In this document: positions 50,802 through 60,166 of the stretch, in pieces
Position numbering within the stretch: position 1 is the first letter of the stretch
Layout of the letters: each line of letters starts with the position of its first letter
Position numbers and translations under genes: made by a program
Assembly: GCF_900116425.1 (NCBI RefSeq)
Contig: NZ_FPAS01000004.1
Coordinates: forward strand, 227,278-291,277
DNA from: Lishizhenia tianjinensis
GTDB lineage: Bacteria > Bacteroidota > Bacteroidia > Flavobacteriales_D > Crocinitomicaceae
Length of the DNA: 64,000 bases
Reading direction: 5' to 3'
Notes under the pieces: generated by a model
What the model was told of the DNA's origin: nothing
Databases searched by the model: none
What the model saw: only the letters and a program-made list of their open reading frames with translations

Positions 50802-51665
50802 ATGAACTTATCTGAATTCTACAGCAGATACAGCGATGAACAAAGTTGTATCTCCTTCTTGAAAAATCATCTTGAAAAAAAAGTAAGTTGTTGCTCCAAA
50901 TGCTCTGCAAAAAAACTCGTATGGAAGGAAAGTTTTGCAGGTTGGCGCTGTGCAAAATGCTCCACGCGAATTTCTTTGAAAAGTATATCCTTCATGAGGG
51001 ATAGCAACCTTAGTTTCGTGGAGTGGATGGAATTAATTTTCCTGGTCTTACACGGTAAGAAATCAAGATCTATTTCTGAAATTCTTCGTTTATCACGACA
51101 AACACGTCATGATACCGTTTCCTATGCTGTAAAAAAAATAAGACAGGAATTAATTGACACCAAACTGAAAGCAGACGCCGAATTTTATGATTTGATTGAA
51201 TTTGATCACGATAGTGATGAAATTGGATTGAACTCCATTGACACACCTGGCATTCCCACTACCATTAAGATTTTTATTAAGCCATCGAAACTCAAAAGAC
51301 AAGACCAAATCTATTTAGAAATTTCAGGAAAATATCACCTAGATATATTATCAACGAAAATTTCGAGACATCTATCTCCACAATACAGACATAAAAAGCT
51401 CTGTACTATCAAGATTAAAAATGAAGAATCGAATTCCCTTCCCTCAACAATAAATCACCTTTGGAAGAAAAAGGTAAAGGAAAATTTTATAAAATCGGTT
51501 AAGGGTATTCACCATAATTTAAGTCTTCTCTTTATGCAAGGAGTATTGAACGAATATTGCTTTAAATACAATTTAAGAAACTCTTCCCTTGACCCATTAA
51601 GTGCCTTTATGCAACTTTTCGAAACTAATGTTCGGCAGAATTGCGGTGAATCAAAAACTACCTAA
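50802..51665 (+). CDS. IS1595/ISXO2-type transposase, probably degenerate
   Basis: 287 residues. The N-terminal zinc ribbon has CSKCSAKK and CAKCSTR (C-x2-C twice), followed by a helical segment (MELIFLVLHGKKSRSISEILRLSRQTRHDTV) like the DNA-binding part of IS1595 transposases. The C-terminal piece KGIHHNLSLLFMQGVLNEYCFKYNLR matches the end of ISXO2 domains. In between I can place only the first acidic motif (LIEFDHDSDE); the usual second Asp-Gly and the HxNxxE segment are not seen, so the catalytic centre may be lost or strongly altered. Reading frame is intact. The last codons read through the right inverted repeat, and the stop is in flanking DNA. Confidence 0.78.
   Translation: MNLSEFYSRYSDEQSCISFLKNHLEKKVSCCSKCSAKKLVWKESFAGWRCAKCSTRISLKSISFMRDSNLSFVEWMELIFLVLHGKKSRSISEILRLSRQTRHDTVSYAVKKIRQELIDTKLKADAEFYDLIEFDHDSDEIGLNSIDTPGIPTTIKIFIKPSKLKRQDQIYLEISGKYHLDILSTKISRHLSPQYRHKKLCTIKIKNEESNSLPSTINHLWKKKVKENFIKSVKGIHHNLSLLFMQGVLNEYCFKYNLRNSSLDPLSAFMQLFETNVRQNCGESKTT
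51631..51654 (-). repeat. Right terminal inverted repeat of the IS
   Basis: Reads TTGATTCACCGC then AATTCTGCCGAA on the minus strand and encodes the C-terminus of the transposase on the plus strand. Confidence 0.85.
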
Positions 51666-51710
51666 TTTTATTCTCATAATTCACTACCTTTACCCAAACA
51701 CCCCACTCCC

Positions 51711-52493
51711 ATGAAACGCATACATCTTTTCGAATTCGAAGACCTCCACTTCTTTCCTGAGTTCCTGCGCAATAGCATGACCAATTACCTCAATGCTTTT
51801 CACCGTGTTATTAAAACTAAAAACGACTTAAGCCTCGTCGTTAAAAAAGCATTAAAAATTTCCAAGGCAACCCATATACAAGACCTTTGTTCGGGAGCGG
51901 GTGGACCCATGCCCGATGTTTTGAGGGAAATTCAAAAGGATAAAGAATTTGAACATTTGCAGTTAACCTTGTCTGATTTATATCCAAATCAACAAGCGCT
52001 TAAAAAATTTGAGGCAGTAAATGATATAAACTACCTGAGCTCTCCTGTCAATGCCGCAAGCATTCCAAAACAGGAGAATACATTGGTCACGATGATATGC
52101 AGTATGCACCACATGCCACCTAAAGTTGCCAAAGAGATATTACTAAATGCTCAACACAACAATCAATGCATCTGTGTTTATGAAATTAGCGACAATAGCT
52201 ATCCTATTGTTCTATTTCCGATCAACTTTCTTATTGGTCTTATCATGCCTTTTTTCGTGACTCCTTTTGTGAAAAACATCACCTGGCACCAAATACTCTT
52301 CACTTACTTCATCCCCCTACTACCTATACTAATATCTTGGGATGGAACTGTGAGTAACGTGCGTACCTATACCAAATCTGATTGGCAAGAACTTATGGGA
52401 AATGATCTAAGTGAGAAGTATACATGGGAAATAGAAACAGTAGGTGATAAAATGAAAAAAATCTACGTTTTAGGTTATCCAAAGGCGAACTAA
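51711..52493 (+). CDS. SAM-dependent methyltransferase-like protein with an internal hydrophobic hairpin
   Basis: 260 residues. Motif I HIQDLCSGAGGPM near residues 57-69, an acidic post-I residue in LTLSDLYP and a motif III-like MICSMHHMPP identify a class I methyltransferase. Between about 165 and 205 two long hydrophobic stretches (YPIVLFPINFLIGLIMPFFV and ILFTYFIPLLPILISW) are inserted, which suggests membrane attachment and perhaps a lipid substrate. A C-terminal segment (VRTYTKSDWQELMG) completes the fold. Start ATG, 46 bp after the IS transposase. It is followed by the MerR gene after 16 bp. Confidence 0.75.
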   Translation: MKRIHLFEFEDLHFFPEFLRNSMTNYLNAFHRVIKTKNDLSLVVKKALKISKATHIQDLCSGAGGPMPDVLREIQKDKEFEHLQLTLSDLYPNQQALKKFEAVNDINYLSSPVNAASIPKQENTLVTMICSMHHMPPKVAKEILLNAQHNNQCICVYEISDNSYPIVLFPINFLIGLIMPFFVTPFVKNITWHQILFTYFIPLLPILISWDGTVSNVRTYTKSDWQELMGNDLSEKYTWEIETVGDKMKKIYVLGYPKAN

Positions 52494-52509
52494 TACTACC
52501 TTTATAACG

Positions 52510-52845
52510 ATGAAGGTAAAAGAAGCAGATCTTAAAAAACTCTATTACTCCATTGGTGAGGTAGCTGAGATGTTTGAGGTAAACACCTCTCTTATTCGTT
52601 TCTGGGAAAAAGAGTTTTCTGTTATTAAACCTAAAAAAAACAAGAAGGGGAACAGACTATTTACCCCTAAAGACATCTCCAACTTCAATAAAATTTATCA
52701 CCTCGTTAAGGAACAAGGTCATACGCTAGATGGTGCTCGAAAAGCCATTAAGGAAAAAGATAATGTGTACAGCGAAAAAGATGTGGTAATTGAAAAGTTA
52801 GAAGATATAAAAGCAGCTCTACTAAGGTTAAAAAAGAACAAGTAA
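52510..52845 (+). CDS. MerR family transcriptional regulator
   Basis: 111 residues. A winged helix-turn-helix near residues 12-75: YYSIGEVAEMFEVNTSLIRFWEKEF, with the conserved Arg-Phe-Trp, then the wing NRLFTPKDISNF. A dimerisation coiled coil (about 76-108) closes the protein; there is no ligand-binding domain and no Cys, so metal sensing is unlikely. Small MerR proteins of this kind are common in Bacteroidetes and may act as general regulators. It lies 16 bp after the methyltransferase gene. Confidence 0.9.
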   Translation: MKVKEADLKKLYYSIGEVAEMFEVNTSLIRFWEKEFSVIKPKKNKKGNRLFTPKDISNFNKIYHLVKEQGHTLDGARKAIKEKDNVYSEKDVVIEKLEDIKAALLRLKKNK

Positions 52846-52854
52846 AAACAGCGC

Positions 52855-53178
52855 TTATGCTGCCTTTACTTGAGCTCCTAAACTTAAGCCTTGTACCAAT
52901 TCTTTAACATACGACTTTAATTCTTCAATGTGCTGTTGTTGTTGAGGATATACATTCATCAATTTTTCCAGCAAAACTTCAAAGTCAGATAATTTTGTTT
53001 TCGTCAATTCAATTTGCTCAGCTTCCTTCTTACCTGAAATCAAGCTTACGTTTATTTCTTGCGAAAGCTCAACTAAGTTTAAACTACTCTCGTTGTAAAT
53101 GCTTGAATTAGAAAACTTGTAGCCATATTTCCATGCAGAAATACATAAGTTCTTAGCGGTTTCATACAAATGTGTCAT
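52855..53178 (-). CDS. Small coiled-coil protein of unknown function
   Basis: 107 residues, helical, with a Gln-rich central stretch (MNVYPQQQQHIEELKSYVKELV). No signal peptide or membrane helix. It is convergent with the MerR gene, whose stop lies 10 bp away, and has its own upstream region (53179-53407, 229 bp with no recognised element). The family is not recognised by me; the composition supports a real gene. Confidence 0.6.
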   Translation of the reverse strand: MTHLYETAKNLCISAWKYGYKFSNSSIYNESSLNLVELSQEINVSLISGKKEAEQIELTKTKLSDFEVLLEKLMNVYPQQQQHIEELKSYVKELVQGLSLGAQVKAA

Positions 53179-53407
53179 GTCAATTAATTTTGATTTAAAA
53201 CTAAAGATTAGATCCTTAAGGTTCAGTCATCAAAGATAAGCTTGATGATTTCATCAACTTCGCTTCATTTTCCCATTATGCAGAAATAACTTTTGTATAA
53301 CATCTAAAACGCATTACCTTCTGTATTACCAACACGTATTTCTATTTCACAGTTTCCCCCCAAAATTCACAAGAAAATAGTAATTTTAGAGTCCAATTTT
53401 TACATGC

Positions 53408-54850
53408 ATGGAGAAATTACAAAACTTTGTAAATGGTGAGTACATCAACTCATCTAGCAATCAATATATAGACAACTACGAACCTGCAACAGGTAAAGTG
53501 TATTCCCTTATTCCAGATTCTAATGCTGCTGATGTTGAAGAAGCTGTAAAGGCTGCTGAAGCTGCTTTTCCAATTTGGTCAAACATGAGCAAAGAAGAAA
53601 GAGGTGATATACTTATGAAAGTGAGTACAGGAATTGAAAAATACATGGACGAATTTGTTGCTGCTGAAAGTAAAGACAATGGTAAACCTTTAAAGTTGGC
53701 CGGACATGTAGATATTCCACGTGCCGTTTCTAACTTTAAATTCTTTGCTACAGCAATTCAACATTACGCTTCTGAGTCGCACTACATGGAAGGTGTTGGA
53801 GTTAATTACACCGTTCGTAAGCCTTTGGGTATTGTTGGATGTATTTCTCCATGGAACTTGCCCTTATACCTATTTTCTTGGAAAATTGCTCCAGCTTTAG
53901 CTGCGGGTAATTGTGTAATTGCAAAACCTTCAGAAATCACTCCTTATACAGCCTTTTTATTGGGTAAAGTATTGAAAGAAGCAGGTATGCCAGCTGGAGT
54001 TTTAAATATTCTACATGGCTACGGACATACGGTTGGTGATGCCATGGTACGCCATCCAAAAATAAAGGCTATTAGCTTTACAGGTGGTACCAAAACCGGT
54101 CAAACCATTGCTAGTATAGCCGCTCCTATGTTCAAAAAACTTTCTTTAGAACTTGGAGGAAAAAATCCAAATATCATTTTTGCTGATTGCGATTTTGATG
54201 AAATGTTGAGTACCACAGTTCGCTCTAGCTTCGCTAACCAAGGTCAAATTTGTTTGTGTGGATCTAGAATTTTTGTGGAAAGAAGTATATACGACAAATT
54301 CAAAACGGCCTTTGTAGAAAAGGTGAAAAATTCTAAAGTTTCCAACCCAACAGATCCGAAAGCACATTTGGGTGCATTGGTGAGCAAACCACACATGGAA
54401 AAAGTACTTTCTTACGTTGAATTGGCTAAAGAAGAAGGTGGAACAGTTCTTTGTGGTGGAGAACGTGTTATGTTAGAAGGAGAATACAAAGATGGATACT
54501 ATGTGGCTCCCACAGTAATTGAAGGTTTAGACTATAATTGTAGAACTAACCAAGAAGAAATCTTTGGTCCTGTAGTTACCCTTACTCCCTTCGATACAGA
54601 AGAGGAAGCGCTCATGATGGCCAACAGCACGCAATATGGTTTAAGTGCAACAATATGGACATCTAACTTAAAAAGAGCACACCGCGTAGCAGATGAAGTT
54701 CAAGCTGGAATTGTTTGGATCAATGCGTGGTTGGTAAGAGATTTACGTACACCATTTGGTGGAGTAAAATCTTCTGGTGTTGGCCGTGAAGGTGGTTGGG
54801 AAGCCTTGCGTTTCTTTACCGAACCAAAAAACATTTTTATTAAGCAATAA
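53408..54850 (+). CDS. NAD(P)-dependent aldehyde dehydrogenase
   Basis: 480 residues, cytoplasmic. Catalytic Glu in SLELGGKNPNIIF near residue 248 and catalytic Cys in NQGQICLCGSRIFV near 282. Cofactor-binding motifs GCISPWNLPLYLFSWKIAPALAAGN and FTGGTKTGQTI are intact. C-terminal FGGVKSSGVGREGG is the oligomerisation tail. It resembles 2-hydroxymuconic/5-carboxymethyl semialdehyde and related dehydrogenases, but the substrate cannot be fixed. Possibly monocistronic; terminator follows. A -7-like TAATTTTA (one mismatch) lies 20 bp before the ATG. Confidence 0.94.
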   Translation: MEKLQNFVNGEYINSSSNQYIDNYEPATGKVYSLIPDSNAADVEEAVKAAEAAFPIWSNMSKEERGDILMKVSTGIEKYMDEFVAAESKDNGKPLKLAGHVDIPRAVSNFKFFATAIQHYASESHYMEGVGVNYTVRKPLGIVGCISPWNLPLYLFSWKIAPALAAGNCVIAKPSEITPYTAFLLGKVLKEAGMPAGVLNILHGYGHTVGDAMVRHPKIKAISFTGGTKTGQTIASIAAPMFKKLSLELGGKNPNIIFADCDFDEMLSTTVRSSFANQGQICLCGSRIFVERSIYDKFKTAFVEKVKNSKVSNPTDPKAHLGALVSKPHMEKVLSYVELAKEEGGTVLCGGERVMLEGEYKDGYYVAPTVIEGLDYNCRTNQEEIFGPVVTLTPFDTEEEALMMANSTQYGLSATIWTSNLKRAHRVADEVQAGIVWINAWLVRDLRTPFGGVKSSGVGREGGWEALRFFTEPKNIFIKQ

Positions 54851-54868
54851 GTAAAATATATACTACTT

Positions 54869-54904
54869 TAAGACTGTTTCTAATAAAGGAACAGTCTTTT
54901 TTTT
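54869..54904 (+). terminator. Rho-independent terminator
   Basis: AAGACTGTT and AACAGTCTT pair around a short loop containing TAATAAAG, followed by eight T. Confidence 0.88.
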
Positions 54905-54906
54905 GG

Positions 54907-55045
54907 CTGCCGAACGGGTCATCCGTTTACTCCACTTTTGCAGCTTTTATTTATTTGGGCGCTTGTAAAGTTTCTAAGGGCACTTTTCAAGCACCTAAAT
55001 CATATCAACCTGCAAAATGCGGGGTGCCACTTCTCCCCCTGGCAG
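54907..55045 (+). repeat. Structured intergenic repeat, copy 3
   Basis: Ends CTGCC and GGCAG pair exactly, and inner GGG/CCC follow. Left half GGGTCATCCGTTTACTCC and right half CGGGGTGCCACTTCTCCCCCT match copy 4 closely. It directly follows a terminator and ends 12 bp before the stop of the convergent T9SS gene. Confidence 0.7.
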
Positions 55046-55056
55046 AGAATTCTCAA

Positions 55057-58000
55057 CTAATTAACAATTACCACTTTTTTATATACCACTCCTTGTTCAA
55101 TTTCTATCCTAAGCGTATACACTCCAACAGGTATAGACGATAAATCTAAAACTACCTTATCTCCTATATTTTCAAAATTTGGAATTTCTGCCTCACTCCC
55201 CTTAACATCATAAAGAACTATATGTGTGAAATCTTTCACCGATGAATTGAACTGAATAAATAAGTTTTTTGCTACGGGATTAGGATATACATCTACCAAA
55301 AATGATAAGACTTCATCATCAACAGAGGCAATGGCATGAATTGTATCTTCCACCGTACAACCATTGGCATCCGATATCATTACTTTTTGCAAACCTACTG
55401 AAGGTAAACTCGTTTGTCCTATACCTAAACCAAACCAATTATATTGATAGGGTGGTGTACCACCGGAAACATTAGCTGTTACCGTACCATTATAATTGTC
55501 TTGAAGATCTACCTCCAATTCATCGGGTTGCGTAACATTAAAGGATATTAGGTCTTTACATCCAAATTGATCTTGGTAGCTTATCGTGTATACTCCTGCT
55601 GTTATATTGGTGATAACATTGCTCGCGGGGTTACTTACGTTTGACACCCAATGATAAGTATAATTACCTAACATCCCGTAAAAATTGATGGCTAAAAACC
55701 CATCATTCTCGCCATAACAACTTATATTATGTTGTGTAGAATCATACGCCCAAGTAGATATCGTTTGATAAACACTTGCTGTATTGTTATTCATATTGGC
55801 ATCCATAGAAAAAAGTACTGAACCCTCAATATTGTGTTGACCAGAACTACCAATATTGTCAACAAGCACCCGTGCTGTATCTAAGGGCCCAACCCATAAA
55901 CTCGAAGATTTTAAAACTTGAGATCCAACTTTAAATTCATAAGGCACAACAACACCAGAAGTATAGGAATTATTTATTATATAAAACAAACTATCTATAT
56001 GTCTAGAATCAGGGCCACATATAACATCATTCGCTATTTCAGGCGCAAAATAGGCTTCAATATCCGGTTTCTCCTTAATGTTTATTCCACTAATTACAAT
56101 TCCCAAATTTCCATCATCCGTGGTACTACTAGCTCTAAAAGCAAATTTTACTACGCCTGTATATGGAGATAAATCAACGCTAAATACTTGCATATTTGAG
56201 TTCACACCACTACTATCTGTCCATACTTCTAAGATGTTACTATTCGACCATGTCAAACCATTATCTAAAGAAATTAACAAAGTCAAACTATCATCAGGTC
56301 CCCACGTGTAAAAAGACCCCTGAGTAGAACTTTTTGCCACCATATTTATTTCCATGAAATAATCTCCCCCTGTCAAATCAAAAGATGGAGTAAACAACCA
56401 ATTTTCTGTATTCACACCAAAATCATTGACCCATAAACTATATCCTAAAAATGAACCCCAATATATATCATCCCAAAAAGAAAATGTAGATGTAAAGACT
56501 GTGCTGTCTGAAAGTACACCTTGCCCCTCTGTCCAACAACTTGGCCAATTAGAAGAAAAATATTCTTGGTAGGGTACAGGCTCAATTCCGCAGGGAGTTT
56601 TGAAAAACAAACTACCTTGCCACATACTTACATCACTACTAGAACATACATTTCGTACATAGACATGATAATTTGTATTTGGACTCAGTCCTGAAACGTG
56701 AATTGAATCTATAGCAGAGTATACAACATTACTTGCATTGGGTTGTGATCCAGCATTAACGATGGACACTTCGTACCCTTGAACTGGTAAAATATGATCA
56801 ACGAATACATCTACACTATTACCTTGAATATTTGCTAAAGTAAAATTACTCGGAGCAGAACAAGAGGGAACTTGACCTAAGTAAAAGTTCTCAATAAAAA
56901 TCTTCATACCACCATCCTTATTTTTCGAGGATACATAAAACCCAATCTTAATTTTTCCCGTGTAGGACGACAAATCGTACATCTGGTAAAAATCGGATAA
57001 ATTAGGTCGGTTTGAATACGTATAGATTTCGAGTGCATTGTTAATGTCCCATGTAATTCCATTATCTGTAGAGATTACAATAGCAACGGTATCATCAATT
57101 CCCCATCCATAATACTGATTGATGTTATAGTCCACATTTCTAACTTTGCACTTTAAATAATCTCCATTACCTGATAATGAAATGCTCGGCGAAATGAGCC
57201 AATCACTAACAGCAAAATATCTAAGATCCATACTGGAGCCTGAAACATTCATGTCCCAGTTCGAAGATTTCGCAATCATTTGTGTTGAATCTGTTAGTAC
57301 ACCTATGCCTGTAGTCCAGCAATCATGATTGAAAGTATAATTTACTGTATCACTGGCACATTCTGTATGTACTGGTAATGCCCCATACCACGGACTATTA
57401 ATACTACCACATTTCGTTCTGATATAAATATCGTACGTTTCATCGGGTAATAGATTAGTAATTTGTAGCTCCTTACTACTTATTGTGGTATCCTGACCAG
57501 TACCAATTGAAAAACCATCCAAACCATATGCTACTTCCCATTGATTTGAAATTGTATCCTCCCATTCTAAAAAGATATTCTCGTCATCCGCATATTTAAC
57601 ATGTAGACGATTTGGACGTTTACAACTAGGTATTTGTTCTATTTTGAAATTGTCTATCCCAATAAAACTATAACTATTTGCTATAGTATTAATATTATAA
57701 AAACCGAACTTAACAGGACCGTTGGTGCTCGGTATAGGAATACTTACATTTTCGTAACTATCCGCGGGTAAATGATTAATACTCCATTGAGCCAGTATAT
57801 TACTTTTGTCCCAAGTCTCTCCATTGTCATATGAAATAACAAAGTTTAAAGTATCATCATCTGCCCAGGCAGACGAGTAGTATTTACCATCCCAAACATA
57901 TTCATTTTTTAAATCGAAATTTACTTGCATATTAGAAGCGGAAACTTGTATGCTTGGAGAAACAATCCACTCTCTAAAATTGGTTTGGTATTGATTAAAT

Positions 58001-59013
58001 CCAGATTGTCCTCCAAACAAATTGATACCCGTTTGATTGATAAACTCTAACCTCGAATTCGTATCCAAAATTCCCTTTCGGTAATGCCAACATGAAGCAT
58101 TACCATCAAAGTCTTCTATAAATGGAGTAGGCTGTGTGGCACATTCTGTAATAAAATAAACGGGACCAACCCAAGCACTTGTATCACCAACGCCACAAAC
58201 ATTTCTGATATAACTCTCATAATGCGTTGCTGAGGTAAGACCTAAAATTAAAGCCGAATCTGTTGAACTTGTCAAATCAGTACCTGAACCAGAATTCATA
58301 AAATTAACCAATCCATATTTGATTTGGTAATCTCCAGAACTTATAGGGTCATCCCAAGTTAGAAATAAATCGGTTTGAGTTATTCCAACTGGACTTACAT
58401 TTTTGGGTTTAGGACAGCTTTGACTAATACCAAGAAGGGTTAATTGTAGTAATTTATCAACCTTCGAGTTTGGACCTTGTAAAGACAAATCTATGTCTCC
58501 ATTGACACTCCAGCTACGACGAGTTGCTCCATTTCTATAACTCCAATAAAACCCCTCATGATAATCACCATAATATTTCCCATTCCCCTTTTCTTTTATT
58601 CCAACAACCAAATTGCTATTACCTGAATAACTAAACGGTACAGGAAAATCTATTTGTATGTAATCTGCACCCCAAACTTTGGTAATCTGTACAGTCGTGT
58701 CACTTACTAACTCCAAAAGTGCCGTATCTATTAATCCTATATTCTGAAAGTTATTAGAACTAGTTTCTCCAAGATAAACCTCAAAATCATCGTTTCCACC
58801 TAAAGAAAAACCTTCAGTTACATACAATTTTATTCCTGTAATATTTCCTGCTCCTTTAATTTCATCTTTATTGTAAATAGACTGGAAATAATTGCTTTCC
58901 ATACCAATTTCAAATGGAAAATCATGAGAGTGATTGACTGAGGTCGTTAAGTCAATTTGAGTGTATGCAATACTACAACTCAAAATCAAAGCAATCAAAA
59001 TAAGTAGTTTCAT
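55057..59013 (-). CDS. Large T9SS-secreted adhesin-like protein with SprB-like repeats (1318 aa)
   Basis: Signal peptide to about residue 19. The first 195 residues form a beta-rich domain. Then come three fibronectin III-like units, each opened by SCxxPxN (near 197, 464 and 718), each followed by a jelly-roll domain resembling the MAM or 'choice-of-anchor' type, with WxxNxS/W motifs. A CARDB-like domain lies near 985-1080. SprB-type repeats follow near 1092-1200 (CYGENDGFLAINFYG, GGTPPYQYNW). A type A sorting domain (VDVYPNPVAKNLF near 1239 to the end) directs export by T9SS. Likely surface-attached and possibly linked to gliding or attachment; that is inference. It is transcribed away from the neighbouring lipoprotein gene. 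Confidence 0.88.
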   Translation of the reverse strand: MKLLILIALILSCSIAYTQIDLTTSVNHSHDFPFEIGMESNYFQSIYNKDEIKGAGNITGIKLYVTEGFSLGGNDDFEVYLGETSSNNFQNIGLIDTALLELVSDTTVQITKVWGADYIQIDFPVPFSYSGNSNLVVGIKEKGNGKYYGDYHEGFYWSYRNGATRRSWSVNGDIDLSLQGPNSKVDKLLQLTLLGISQSCPKPKNVSPVGITQTDLFLTWDDPISSGDYQIKYGLVNFMNSGSGTDLTSSTDSALILGLTSATHYESYIRNVCGVGDTSAWVGPVYFITECATQPTPFIEDFDGNASCWHYRKGILDTNSRLEFINQTGINLFGGQSGFNQYQTNFREWIVSPSIQVSASNMQVNFDLKNEYVWDGKYYSSAWADDDTLNFVISYDNGETWDKSNILAQWSINHLPADSYENVSIPIPSTNGPVKFGFYNINTIANSYSFIGIDNFKIEQIPSCKRPNRLHVKYADDENIFLEWEDTISNQWEVAYGLDGFSIGTGQDTTISSKELQITNLLPDETYDIYIRTKCGSINSPWYGALPVHTECASDTVNYTFNHDCWTTGIGVLTDSTQMIAKSSNWDMNVSGSSMDLRYFAVSDWLISPSISLSGNGDYLKCKVRNVDYNINQYYGWGIDDTVAIVISTDNGITWDINNALEIYTYSNRPNLSDFYQMYDLSSYTGKIKIGFYVSSKNKDGGMKIFIENFYLGQVPSCSAPSNFTLANIQGNSVDVFVDHILPVQGYEVSIVNAGSQPNASNVVYSAIDSIHVSGLSPNTNYHVYVRNVCSSSDVSMWQGSLFFKTPCGIEPVPYQEYFSSNWPSCWTEGQGVLSDSTVFTSTFSFWDDIYWGSFLGYSLWVNDFGVNTENWLFTPSFDLTGGDYFMEINMVAKSSTQGSFYTWGPDDSLTLLISLDNGLTWSNSNILEVWTDSSGVNSNMQVFSVDLSPYTGVVKFAFRASSTTDDGNLGIVISGINIKEKPDIEAYFAPEIANDVICGPDSRHIDSLFYIINNSYTSGVVVPYEFKVGSQVLKSSSLWVGPLDTARVLVDNIGSSGQHNIEGSVLFSMDANMNNNTASVYQTISTWAYDSTQHNISCYGENDGFLAINFYGMLGNYTYHWVSNVSNPASNVITNITAGVYTISYQDQFGCKDLISFNVTQPDELEVDLQDNYNGTVTANVSGGTPPYQYNWFGLGIGQTSLPSVGLQKVMISDANGCTVEDTIHAIASVDDEVLSFLVDVYPNPVAKNLFIQFNSSVKDFTHIVLYDVKGSEAEIPNFENIGDKVVLDLSSIPVGVYTLRIEIEQGVVYKKVVIVN

Positions 59014-59069
59014 AAAGGTGATTTTTATCTAGGCAAAAATACAGAAAGTATCAACAAACGAGTTGATTA

Positions 59070-60020
59070 TCACTCATTAAATATCAGTATATAAACTGCA
59101 TTAAGTTGAGAAACACTGTTCTCCAAGGTTTCTTTACGTTGAATTTGGGAAGGCAAACCCAAGCTGTCATAGAAGAATAAATAACTCTCTTCACTCACAA
59201 AATCTTGTTCTATAAAAAGACTGTCCTTAATCTCTACCAACGTATTGTTTGCATAGGTAAAATACTTCCTATGCTCCACCTCACCCTCATTACTTTGATT
59301 GAAAAGCAAAACGTTAGTATTACTGTAAACATTTTGTTCTAGGGTATCTTGAGTATCCTTACGGTAACAACACATCATCTTCGGGTTCTTCAAACTTCCT
59401 TGAACATCATACACGGCTTTGTTTAAACTATCACGTAGATAATTCTTTTTTCCATCAGGAGTATTTAAGCACAATACCTCCGACTTTCTTCCCTTGTATA
59501 CATACACACTATCGTAATTTTCCAAGGGTTCTAAGAATGCCTCCGTTGTATTTTCCAAACTAGGATCGTAAAAGTGTTTCTTTTTAAATTTACTAAACAC
59601 TTTTTGCTTCGCTTCTACCCTTCCACAGGCATCTGGTTTTCCCAACCTATATTCTTTGCTTGAAATTAATATATCATCGTAATACTCGAGTTTATGCATA
59701 GAACGCAAAGCTCCATTGGTATTGAACTTAAAACTAATTTGCTTGCGGGGTAAAGCTTGCCCGTAATCTATTCCCTTGTCGAAATCTTCACCCTTGAACT
59801 CCTTTATTTCTATTCGCTGAATATCTAGACTATCTATAAAATTTTCCGACCACCAATACGGTAAATTGGTGTTCTTAAACTCCATATCCAAACCATAGAT
59901 ATTGGTAAAAATTCCATTATAATTTATTGCATAGTTTAAGGTTGCCTTTACCTTATCCTTCTGCATTTCAGAAGTGGTACAAGCACAAACAAACAACAAG
60001 ATAAATAGGGCATATTTCAT
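59070..60020 (-). CDS. Lipoprotein of unknown function
   Basis: 316 residues. Signal with VCACTTS and a candidate lipid-anchored Cys near residue 14. The rest is rich in beta strands with many Tyr, Asp and Lys residues and includes a CC pair (MMCCYRKD); no membrane helix. Repeats of the form YF/Y-x-D-x-L recall proteins made of repeated short hairpins. I do not recognise the family. It lies between two T9SS genes on the same strand, 57 bp upstream of the 1318-residue gene. Confidence 0.7.
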   Translation of the reverse strand: MKYALFILLFVCACTTSEMQKDKVKATLNYAINYNGIFTNIYGLDMEFKNTNLPYWWSENFIDSLDIQRIEIKEFKGEDFDKGIDYGQALPRKQISFKFNTNGALRSMHKLEYYDDILISSKEYRLGKPDACGRVEAKQKVFSKFKKKHFYDPSLENTTEAFLEPLENYDSVYVYKGRKSEVLCLNTPDGKKNYLRDSLNKAVYDVQGSLKNPKMMCCYRKDTQDTLEQNVYSNTNVLLFNQSNEGEVEHRKYFTYANNTLVEIKDSLFIEQDFVSEESYLFFYDSLGLPSQIQRKETLENSVSQLNAVYILIFNE

Positions 60021-60111
60021 TCTAGGTTGAAGATACGTAGAATTCCCAATATTTAAAATCTACTTGCGAAGAACTAAAGTAATTTTATTAAATGAATTAG
60101 TTTAAAGAGCA

Positions 60112-60146
60112 AACGAAAAAGGCACCCCGATGATCAGGGTGCCTCT
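60112..60146 (-). terminator. Rho-independent terminator
   Basis: GGCACCC and GGGTGCC pair around a 9-nt loop; on the minus strand a T run follows (GGTGCCTTTTTCG). It serves the 1082-residue gene. Confidence 0.88.
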
Positions 60147-60166
60147 CTGGTTTATACAAAAATGAT

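Larger units (their letters stand above)
50721..51654 (+). mobile_element. IS1595-like insertion sequence with 24-bp terminal inverted repeats
   Basis: Ends at 50721-50744 and 51631-51654 are inverted repeats identical over 21 bp and matching at 23 of 24 (TTGATTCACCGC...TTCTGCC then AAA or GAA). The element is 934 bp with one gene. I find no target-site duplication: the 8 bp on either side (AAATAAATCA outside left, AAACTACC outside right) differ, so the insertion may be old. The transposase reading frame runs 11 bp beyond the right end. Confidence 0.85.

Noticed and set aside
50711..51664. Target-site duplication flanking the IS
   Set aside because: The flanking bases on the two sides do not match at any length from 4 to 10 bp that I could test by eye.
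54955..55143. 62-codon frame after the aldehyde dehydrogenase
   Set aside because: It lies within the structured repeat and overlaps the end of the convergent T9SS gene.
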